DNA of 64,000 bases from Oscheius onirici (Eukaryota; Nematoda; Chromadorea; Rhabditida; Rhabditidae). The stretch covers positions 2,604,001-2,668,000 of the forward strand of contig OW051472.1 of NCBI GenBank assembly GCA_932521025.1. Direction: 5' to 3'. Made by a program: the position numbers and the translations under genes. Numbering within the stretch: position 1 is the stretch's first letter; each line of letters starts with the position of its first letter. Positions 46,000 through 56,000 of the stretch are shown here, piece by piece. The notes under the pieces are model-generated. The model had not been told where the DNA came from, did no database searches, and worked only from the letters and a program-made list of their open reading frames with translations.

Positions 46000-46690
46000 T
46001 GTGCTACGCCCCCTTCGGGGCTAAGTGAATTAGTTTTGTCCGTTTAAAAAAGATAACAGCTTGCTATCTGATCCCTCTCCAGGTCAATTATGCTCCTATG
46101 TTTCTGTTCCTCTAATCTTGCCCGTTTGTCCCCTGTTTCTAATTTCTCGACACTTTCTCTCTGTCCACCCCTAAATTCTGTGCTCTACTTTTCTCGGTTA
46201 TCTCCTATCCCTGTCCGTTGTCATTTACTTTTTCTTTCTCTACCATTTACGATGTACCTATCGCCATGTCCCCTTTCTTCTGTCCAATTTCCCCCTCCTG
46301 TCGTCCCCGTATCCCTTCGTGTAATTTCCGTGTGCATGTCCTACCCTGCTGATCTCCCTGTCCCTACTTCCACGTGCTCCTGTTCTCTCCTATCCCTGTT
46401 CTCCAGCTGTGATATCACCCCGCTGATGCTAAAGTTATAGTAGAACGCTTTCCCGTATTCCTAACCCGCACTTGATTCTCTACTGTCTTGAAACTACCCT
46501 CAGTCAAAAATAATCAAAGTCCACGCACTTGCAAATTGACTCGTCTAAACTTGTTACACTAACTCCTTTCCCCTTAATTGTGCGCACAAATTGCTCCATT
46601 TTGATTGCCAATTAAAGCTTCCGACAGACAGACACACACACAGAGACCTGGGAGCGATTTAAAGTGGATTCGACAAAGTTGTTCTTCTGT
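46000..46690 (+). repeat. Dispersed repeat R1, copy 7 (longest)
   Basis: Begins with CTACGCCCCCTTCGGGGCTAA, followed by a long C/T-rich tract (46075-46430). It then has TAATCAAAGTCCACGC, ACTTGTTACACTAA, TGTGCGCACAAA, CCAATTAAAGCTTCCGACAG, a CA run, CAGAGACCTGGGAGCGAT and TTAAAGTGGATTCG. About 690 bp long, it ends 100 bases before the eIF2B-delta stop codon. Apart from the partial copy 6 it is the only feature between the transporter and eIF2B-delta. Confidence 0.55.
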
Positions 46691-46786
46691 AACAATTCGA
46701 AACAAGAAAAGCAGATCGTTCGAAAAAAAATCTTTATAATTCTTCTCTACAGACACCGGAAAATAACGAAATTACCACATTTTCCT

Positions 46787-49700
46787 CTAGACACCCATTT
46801 TGGATTTTACGACGGCCGGAGCCGAGCTGGCTGGCAAAAAACGCATTTCGGTGATTAGGGCTGTCACGAGATCCGGCGGGACAATTTCGTCGTTCTGGCG
46901 TCGAAGAAGGGCAGTCCTACCAGGATTATGGACCTGAAAACTCGATTTTTTTTGGGGGGAAAGGGCCAAAAAAATCCAAAAAAGAGCTCAAACCGTACCA
47001 AATCGACAAATTTAAAGGTCGGAGCACAGATGACGACGGGGACGTTGAAGGCGCGAGCCACATAGCAAAATTGAGCGGATCCTTTCGGACAGGACACTCC
47101 GCCGTGCAGGAAAACGGCCGACGAGGAGAGGACAGCCAGCTGGGCCTAAAATTATAGTTTTTTGGGGTAAGAAAGGGGATTACGGTAGGCATGACACGAG
47201 CGACTCCTTTCATGTCGCAGTAGTTCACGGTACAGCCCTTGTCGACGAGGTTTTTGGCAAGAAGGAAGGCTGAAATGGAGGTAATTAGATGGTGGAATGA
47301 TACAGAAATCATGTTTGTTCAATAATACGAAAATTTTTAGGATAAAAGTCGGAATAACTACTCAGAAACAGATCAAAATATACTTATCCTAAAAAATGGG
47401 CCAAAGATAATTTGCTCAATAAAAAAGAGGTGATTACCGTAACCTTTCCTTAGGCCAGATCGGAATAACATATAAACGCAGGGTCAAACTCAACCAGGAT
47501 TCTTGGTTTTTTTTACATGTCTCGCTACGAAAAACGGGATACGGTAACGACTTCTTCTTTTTGAAGAAACCATATTCTGGGATCATTTTTAGAATAAAGA
47601 TGCGCTACAGTTTATTTTGGTCGGGTTACTGTACTTACGGCTCTTGAGCTAACAACACATTTCTACAAAAAAAATTACCAACCTGGACTCTCGACCTTTC
47701 TCGACAAGGACCATTCATCGTCAACTACCGTCACGACAATCTTCTTGTCGATCAGGAAGTTTGTCATCTCTTCGATAATTCTATTTCTACAAATTTTACA
47801 TAAAATGAGGACAAAAAGCATCTTTTACCCTCCAAAAACGATAATTTCCGTGACTTTGACGAGTTTCTTCTCCAGATGCGATGCAATTTCCACAGTCGAA
47901 TTGACAAAATGAGCCGTTTCCAGGCCGTCCAGTTCGTCCGTCACAAGCTCCAACGAATCTTCCTGTGACAGATTTTCGTCTATTTTCTGAAGCTGACGCC
48001 GAATGAGGCGGAAAATGTTGCTCAGGGCTGGCGGAAGCGACCATTTGTCTGGAATTTAGCTTTTTTTGAGCTATGAAGAACAAAACCATTATCGGTGAGA
48101 AAGACGATCTGATGGGTCAGCAGCTGCTCAGCCTTGTCGTATTTGCGAGCGACTACGAACTTGTTTGTGTAGAAATCCGTGAACATCTAAAAAATGGAGC
48201 ATTTTGAGAGGAAACGAGCTGTCTAACTGTCTAATCTGAAGTTTTCCTGTGGCCACAGCAAAACCACTGTCTAGTCTGTGGCTGTATTCAAAGCAGCTAT
48301 AGGTCTCGCCAAAATGACCTTCAAAATTTGGTTCCGGCTTGGTCTCGAGGGGACTTGGCGCGCAAATTATTTTTGGTGGGATTTCAGAATTTTGCCGTTT
48401 TTCTGGCCGAATTTTCGCTCTTTCTTCTTATTTTTAAGCCATTTTTCTTGTTTCTTTCTTGCCTATCAATCGTAGAAATGCCGTCTATGATTTTAAGAAA
48501 AAAATAAGGGAAAATAGTTTAGTTTTCAATTTTTACCGTTTATCTTTGTCAAAGCAGGTGATTTAATCGGCAGGATTGATAAATCGCAAGTAGGAGTACT
48601 ATTCCCAGACCTATATTCGCATACAACCGCATCGACAGCCTTTTAGAGCATCTTTTTCAATTTTTGAGTATTTCGGAATTCTTTTTTCACAAAATCGTAG
48701 AGGGCGTTTTCACGATTGATAGGCAAGAAAGAAACAAGAAAAATGGCTTAAAAATAAGAAGAAAGAGCGAAAATTCGGCCAGAAAAACGGCAAAATTTTA
48801 AATACCGCCAAAAATAATTTGCGCGCCAAGTCCCCTCGAGACCAAGCCGGAACCAAATTTTGAAGGTCATTTTGGCGAGACCTATATCTAGTTGTCTGCC
48901 TGTAGAAGTCTTTCCTGTGGTCACAACAGCTGTCTAACTGTCTCGACTGTTGCTCTTTTCCGCTTGCAATTTCCATAATTTTTCATTGCTGCAAAAACGG
49001 CCGTTTCTGATCATTTACACTGAAAAATACGGAGATTCGAGAAACTCACCACCTTACAGGCCTTCAGGAACTCTCTTCCAAGCTCATCGACATTCCTACA
49101 AAGCTCATTTTCGCACAATTTGACCAAATTGAGAAAGGCTGGATGGACGTCACGCGGCTGATTCGTCAGAGGGTTTAAAAATTCACTTTTGTTAAATTCA
49201 CAACAAGCTGAAAACGTACCATAAAGATCCACTTTTTCCTCGTGGAAAGCCGTCTTTTTCTGATCGGAAGCATAGACAGTCAAGTCTAAAACCGATTTTT
49301 TCCCAAGAAACAAGAAAAAACGAACCAAACTTGACCTCCTGATCATTCCCGCGACCAGTTGGCTGCGTCTTCAGGACCGATTTGGCTGGTGGAAGAGGAC
49401 TGGGCGTCGTGATTTTGATGACGGAGAACTTCTCGCCAATTTCGTTGTCCTTCTCGCCCACTTCGGCATTCTTCTGCTGGAAATATTGGTTGATTAGGGC
49501 ACAAAAAAACCATATTTTCAGCCAATTAGGCTATTTACTCGTCGAAAACATTAAATTATCACTAACCGGAGGGGGTTTTCTTTTCGGCTCACCTCCTTCC
49601 GTCGTCATTTCCTTGCCTTTGGCCTCTTCCTTCTGAGCGGCCTTTTTAGCTGCAGCTGCCTCCACTCGAGCCTTCTTCTCAGCCGCCTTGGCCGCCCTCT

Positions 49701-49804
49701 GGGCCTTCTTCTCCTCAGCAGTCATGTCCCTTTTCTGAATCCTTTTTATCTGAAAAAGAGCGGGAAAAACGTACAAATTCGTTTTCCTTAACCTCTTCCA
49801 CCAT
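46787..49804 (-). CDS. EIF2B4: Translation initiation factor eIF2B subunit delta
   Basis: Ten exons on the minus strand: 49793-49804, 49567-49749, 49326-49476, 49050-49285, 48087-48186, 47829-48048, 47683-47786, 47184-47269, 46999-47145 and 46787-46933, giving 461 residues. The N-terminal tail is Lys/Ala-rich (MTAEEKKAQRAAKAAEKKA), as in delta subunits of other animals. The C-terminal half is the Rossmann-like eIF2B alpha/beta/delta domain: VIHPA-like DVHPAFLNLVK, KVTEIIVFGG, AVFLHGGVSCPKGSAQFCYV, ARAFNVPVVICAPTFKF and VPPDLVTALITE. It forms part of the guanine-nucleotide exchange factor that recharges eIF2. Some catalytic-core positions diverge from vertebrates (HGGV for HALL). The exon 49050-49285 reads through a GTACG that looks like a donor but has no workable acceptor. 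The ATG follows an unpaired TTTTCAG, placing it as second gene of an operon with NUP214. Confidence 0.93.
48216..48297. repeat. Dispersed repeat R2, copy next to M7
   Basis: Contains GCTGTCTAACTGTCTAATCT, then CTGTGGCCACAG and CACTGTCTAGTCTGTGGC. The same words recur in introns of eIF2B-delta and NUP214 between 48 and 56 kb. Confidence 0.5.
48298..48886. repeat. Foldback element, family M7
   Basis: About 590 bp in the long eIF2B-delta intron. Arms of about 180 bp start TATAGGTCTCGCCAAAATGA and end with the complement. The outer bases are TA, as in Tc1/mariner-type insertion. Arms include TTGGCGCGCAAATTATTTTT and TTGCCTATCAATCG. R2 sequences flank both sides, so it appears to have inserted into an R2 unit. 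Confidence 0.75.
48887..48956. repeat. Dispersed repeat R2, right of M7
   Basis: Contains CTGTGGTCACAACAGCTGTC, TAACTGTCTCGACTG and GTTGTCTGCCTGTAG. Confidence 0.45.
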
Positions 49805-49810
49805 TTTGAG

Positions 49811-49905
49811 CTGAAAATGCAGTTATTTCTGGTCTAAAAAGGGCTAGAATAAAGCATGGAAATCGCCACAAAGGTAAAGAAAAAAGAGTACAGACAGTAT
49901 TTATT
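49811..49905 (-). promoter_or_regulatory. NUP214/eIF2B-delta intercistronic region (operon signals)
   Basis: On the minus strand the NUP214 poly(A) signal AATAAA (49900-49905) is followed about 25 bases later by TACCTT (49872-49877), which fits the UAYYUU Ur element of nematode operons. Next comes GCATTTTCAG ending at 49811, an acceptor with no upstream donor, and the eIF2B-delta ATG six bases on. The roughly 90-base spacing is that of a polycistronic unit with SL2-type trans-splicing of the second gene. Confidence 0.65.
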
Positions 49906-50024
49906 CGCATTCATGTTACTAATCATAAAAAAATTGATGAAATGTAATGTGAAATGACCAGATTCTGGTTAGGAAATAGTGTAAAAGAGGAAGGAGACAA
50001 AAACCCGCGTATGAGAAAAATAGC

Positions 50025-53000
50025 TTAATTTTGTCGCCAGCTGAAGACACTTGCGCCAGTCTGTTGAGTCTGTTGTGGTTGTTGTCCGGACGAGGCGAAG
50101 AGATTTCCACTTCCCGCATATTTGGCGAATCCGCTTCCGGCAGCGGGAGTACTGGCAGCTGGAGCAGCGGCTCCTCCTCCGAAGACGGGCTTTCCGCCGA
50201 AGACGTTGTGCTTGGCTGCTCCAAAGTTGGCAGCAGCTCCGAATTTCGGGGCTGCCGTGTTGAAGGGCTGAAAAAATAGAAATTTTTTTACGAAAATACA
50301 CGTAAAAATAGAGGTAACAGTCTAGACAGCGCATTGTTGCGGTCACAAGAAAAGTAGCCGCAGACAAGACAGTTGGACAGCCACTTCAAGGTGACTACAT
50401 TAAAGGGAGCTAGTGCTAGTCCTTTTCGGATAAAAATATTTAAAAAAAAAAACTAACAGAATTAGAGCTCTGCTGCTGCTGTTGTTGAGTCTGAGTCTGA
50501 CTGGCCTGGAATCCTCCGCCAAAAATGCCACTTCCACTCGTTTGCTGGACTCCTCCGCCGCCGAAAATGCTCGCTTTCGGTTGAGCTGTATTGGCAGCAG
50601 CCGCTGCGAAGCTGCCAAATGCGTTCGGATTACTTTTCTAAACCTTTTTTTTTAGTAAAAAGGGAGAAAAAAGCAACCTGAGCGTTGGAGAAGAGACTAA
50701 ATCCTTGTTTTTGGCCCTGTTGAGTCTGTCCGGCTCCGACGGCGCTGCTGAACATGTTCTTCGATGGCGTTGCTGTGGCTCCACCTCCAAGAGACATTGT
50801 TCTGGAATTTGGACGGTTTTAGGAGGAAAATAAACAAAAATACCCAAAAGATCCGAATCCTGAGCTAGTAGCTTGTCCGGCTGCTGCTCCCATCTCATCT
50901 TCCATCATTCCTTCTTCAGCTGTGGCCTTGGCGGCGGCTAGGAAGCCTATAATTGAGTTTTACCGATTTTTTGACAGATTTTGGTGAAAAAAGCCTCAAA
51001 AAGTGTAATTCCTGGTTCTTATAGCATTCCCGCGTAAAAACGTACCAGAAGAAGCTGCCGGCTTCTGTGTGAAGCTGAAAACGTTGCCCTGTGGTGGCTG
51101 AGCAGCTGGAGCTGCTGTGGCTGTTGTCGCTGGTTCATTTGGCTTGAAACTGAATGTCGGCTTCGCAGCTCCTAAAACATCTATTTATACAACAAAAAAG
51201 CTATATTGAACCAGAAAAACTGCCAAATCCAGCGCCTGTACTGGCCGGAGCAGACGTCTGTCCTCCACCGCCAAAAATACTCTGTTTCGGCTCCTGCTGC
51301 GGCGTTCCCTGGCTCGGCTTGAACGTGAACGAGCCATCGGCCTGTTTTGAAGGTGTATTCTGATCTAAAAAGACGATTTTTGCTTTGAAAAGTAAAACAA
51401 CAAACTGGAACTCTGGGAGAATGATAATGTCGATTCAGGCTTGGCGTCAGATGTGATGGTTGTGGTCGTTGTTGGAGGCGTAGAAGTGGTAGTTGCGCCA
51501 GCTGTGGCAGCTTTCCCGAACGAGAACGTGCTCTCAAGATGCGCTGAAGCTGAAAATATGACGTGTAAAATAATGTAAAAAAGCTGCCTCCAGGCGGGAT
51601 TGAACCACCGACCTTCGGTTTACAAGACCGACGCTCTACCACTGAGCTATAAAGGCTCTTTTTGGTCTTTTTCGGAGCTAAATTAGCAGGAAATGGCGCT
51701 AAATCTGTGCAAATATATATGTTTGAACAGGACACTTTCCCTGTAAAGCCGAACGAAAAATAACCAAAACAAGAGCCTCTAGCTCAGTGGCAGAGCGTCT
51801 GTCTCGTAAACAGAAGGTCGACGGTTCAATCCCGTCTGGAGGCAACCTTTTTTGTTTTTTTAAACCGTACCAGCAGCAGCAGGTTTCGGAATCTCTTCTT
51901 CCGTCTTTTTCGGCGTTTCCATCTCCTTCTTGACCTCAACTTCCGGCGTTTTGGCCTTCTCTTCCAGTCCGCCTCCGAAGATGGACTCGTTCTTTTTCTC
52001 CGGCGTTGTTGTCTCCGCAGGGAAAATAGAAGGTTTAGCTGTCAACGGCTGCTTCTTTTCCAGCGATTGGGGTGTAACTAAACAATTCTTATTGTAAAAC
52101 TAAACAAATAGAGGAAAAACCTTGTTCCGCAGGAATAGGCGTCTTCACAGCCGGCGAAGTAGTAATCACCGAGGCTCGTTCAAAGAATTTTGGAGTAGTC
52201 GAGACGGGAGTGGCTGGAGCAACCGGGGCACTGATGCTCACCGGAGTTCCTGGGAGCACAAATCCAGGAGATGGCTGCTGTTTGACGGGAGTGGCTGAAA
52301 AAATAAGTTCTTTGTCAAACGGAAAAATAGCCATTTTAGAGCTTAAAAGCTGGCTAATTTCCGACTCATTATGGCGCGTGGAAGTTTTTATTGGATACGA
52401 GAGGACAGGCCATTTCTTTTTAATTTCTCGAATTTCTCGCACGGAAGTTTGCGTAAAAGGTGAAGCTTGTGGCAACACAACTATAACCATGCTTTTCTCC
52501 GTAATTGCATGTAGCTCCATTCAGTGGCAACAACGACACAGCTATCTAGCTGTCTAATTTGTGGTGGCTTTTTGTGATTCAGGGCCAGGATAGTCAAGTG
52601 GATAGGATGAGTCTATGAAAAAAGCGATCGCAAGTTCAATCCCGGGTGGTAGTACACGAAGGTAGTCTACCCTGGCATCTCTCGCCAGCCTAGCCTGTCC
52701 AGCGGATCCCGTAGCTTGAACAACCCTGATCATTCAACGCGCTCAGCATCACTCCAAGAACCCTCCTCTTCGGATGTGATCTCGGTCAGGTGAACTGCCT
52801 TGAATACCGAATAAAGTTTTTTTTGTGATTCCCTAAAAAACAAACCTGTTAATCGTGGCGAAATCATCGGCTGGTGTTGGACTACCGGCACGACAACCTC
52901 CTTCTCGACAATTTTGATCTGAGGCGGCTGGTCTATCTGGGTGGCGGCATCTCGCTGTCCCTGCTGCGGCGTTCTCATAGCTCTTGGGTTGCTTCTAACC

Positions 53001-56000
53001 GAGCTATTTAGCTAAACAAAACAATACAAAAAATCAAAAATCTAACAAACCGCAGCCAAGAGAGAATCTTTCATGTTTTCGAAGCTGTCCTTAGGCTTGA
53101 CGGGAGTCTTTCCCTCTTCACTCAGCAGCGGGAACGGTTCAATTTTACGAATTGGGACCTAAAAACTCATTTTTAGCGAAAAAGACGCAAAACTCACAGC
53201 AATCTCGCCAAATTGCTCTTTGGCCCTCTTTCTGGCCTCAGTTACATTTTTGTTCTCATTTCTGGCCGGTTGAGGGTTGACAATATTATAGATTTGGGCG
53301 ATGGGAACCGGGCCTTTTTCCGAGCTCTTTGACATGCTAAAACATTTTTTTTAGTTTTAAAACGAAAAAAAAACCGTACAATTTGGCTAACCGGACCTGT
53401 TTCAGCTCGTCATCAATCACGTCCATTTTGCTTGTGAGACGATTCGTCCATCGCTGAATCGTTTTCAGCTGCGATCTGATGTAGTCACGATCGACGTCGT
53501 TTAGGCTCGGTGTTGGGCGCAGGAGGCGTCTCTGAAGATGTTTTCTTGAGGGAAATTTGGGGGAAAAGTACTTTGGTCTGACGACAGGCATTGAAAAGCT
53601 GCTTTCCCTCGGCATATTTGACTTGAACATCGTCGAGCCGGAGGGTCAGACGTCGCATTTTTTCGTCCTAAAATGGTTTCAGATTATTTTCAAAGCCACC
53701 ACGGAGCTGATGTGTAACTGTCTAATCTGTGGCGGCCGTTTGCCACGACAGGACCGCCGTCTAACTGTCTTGTAGGTCTTTTCTGTGGTCACAACAAAGC
53801 GGCTGTCTAACTGCTTAGCCCGTGGCTTTCAAATAAGCAAAACCCTTACCAAATCGAAACTGTCCGTGTTCATCTTGGCTACCACGCTCGGATCTCGACT
53901 ACTCCATCGCTTCACGAGCTCATTCTTCGCGGCTGCCGAGGCTGTAATTTCTGCGATTCTATCCTCCAACTTTTGATATTTGGCGTCGAGCTGAGTAATG
54001 GTTCGACCCCAGCTGTCGTAGAGACGGAAATATTCGTGATCTGGGACGCTGCTGCTCATCGCGTTGACAGACTCGGCGCCATGCACGAGTCCGATGGACA
54101 TGGTTCGTATATCGTCGGCCTGGAACATCATTTTTTTCTTGGTATTACACAGACTCTGTATCATTTTATACTCGTTGTTTTTGAACAAAAAGACGTTTTT
54201 TCTTCTTTTTGGCAAAGTTTGAAATCAAAAAGGTTGCCTCCAGACGGGATTGAACCGTCGACCTTCTGTTTACGAGACAGACGCTCTGCCACTGAGCTAG
54301 AGGCTCTTGTTTTGGTTATTTTTCGCTCGGCTTTACAGGGAAAGTGTCCTGTTCAAACATCTATATTTGCACAGATTTAGCGCCATTTCCTGCTAATTTA
54401 GCTCTGAAAAAGATCAAAAAAGCCTTTATAGCTCAGTAGTAGAGCGTCGGTCTTGTAAACCGAAGGTCGGTGGTTCAATCCCGCCTGGAGGCAAGCTGTT
54501 TCGCTAAGAAATCACTTATTTTTGCTGCAACTTTTACAAAAGCAGTAAGAAAAGCTCACCAATTCGTTCCAGTGTTTCATGGCCTCGGCAGCCAGTCGAT
54601 TTACCGCCTCTACTTCAGCTGTTATGTCTGGAGCCGTCTCCTTTACCGGTTCCTTCGTTTTCGGCGTCTGAACGGGGCTCGGAAGGGCTGCCGTGACTGA
54701 GAAGAGGCCTGTCGGCACGGCAGAAGCTGCCTGGATCAGCGGAGTCGACGAGGCTTGTGGCTGGAGCTCTAAAATGACCAATTTTACAGAGAAAAGGCCA
54801 AAAACTCACGTAGAGGAGTTTTAACCGCTGCTGGCTGTGGAGTTGCTGTCGGTGTGGAAAAGAGCGCTGCGGTTTTGGCCGTCTGGGTAAAGAGCTGCGG
54901 AGTTGTGGCCGGTTGGGGAGCAGAAGCTGTTGCTGGTTTATTGCCCACACGAACGGATGAGGGCTGCACTGTCGTTGGCTCCCTGAAAATGATTTTTTTC
55001 GTTTGGATTTTGCTCCTTCCTAGATAAAAAACGGTAGAATTTTTCTGATTGTGGTTCTTAGCTTTTTTGTTAAAGTTTTAGATCAAAAGGGCAAAATTTT
55101 GCCTCCAGACGGGATTGAACCGTCGACCTTCTGTTTACGAGACAGATGCTCTGCCACTGAGCTATAGAGGCTCTTGATTATTTTCATTTTTGGCTCGGAT
55201 TTACAGGAATTCAGTCATCTGTTCAAACATCCGTATTTGTTCAGTTTTTGGGCCATTTTCCGCTAATTTAGCCTTGAAAAAGACCAAAAAGAGCCTTCAT
55301 AGCTCAGTGGCAGAGCGTCGGTCTTGTAAACCGAAGGTCGGTGGTTCAATCCCGCCTGGAGGCAAGCTTTTTGCTCATTTTTGCTAGGAAACTGTTCAAA
55401 GCTTCGGTTACTCATGAAATTAGGAAATACGCACATTGTGCAATCCTTGTGGGTCTGGTCGAGCGAAACGACGTTATGGGCCGTAAGAACACCATCGCTG
55501 GTCAGCACGTACAGTATGGGCGTGGCTGGATGCGTCTTTTCCCTCTCTTCGTCTAAATTTAAGCATTTTATACATAAAACTTCAAAAAACCTCGATAAAC
55601 GGGAGTGCTGGAACTCAAATCGACTGTCAGTCCTAGCGGGAAAGTTTCGCGAGTCTCGGAATCTGTCGGCAGATCGAGTCTCGTCTCATCGTCCAGCAGC
55701 CAGACATGCCAGGCGTCCCCAGTCTTTCCGATTACGGAGATTTCGCTGCTTTTCGTTGACGAGAAAAGGACCAGATTCCAGGGTAGGAGAAGAGTCGTCT
55801 CGAAGGTAATCTGATGAGGCAGCTTGCTCTCGGTGCTACCATATTGGAGCTCTGGCAGCGGCTTCCAGGAAGGCGGCTGGTCCTGAAAAAGAAGTGGATA
55901 GATAGAAATAGGCTCTGTCAAGACACTTAGACAGCGGCTTTTGTTTTCGCTTTAGAAAAAAAGCTTCAAACAAGACGGTTAGACCGTAATGTTAACATAA

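Noticed and set aside
49220-49285. An intron in eIF2B-delta starting at the GTACG near 49219
   Set aside because: Every acceptor downstream gives a stop in frame; reading through is open and gives the expected domain order.
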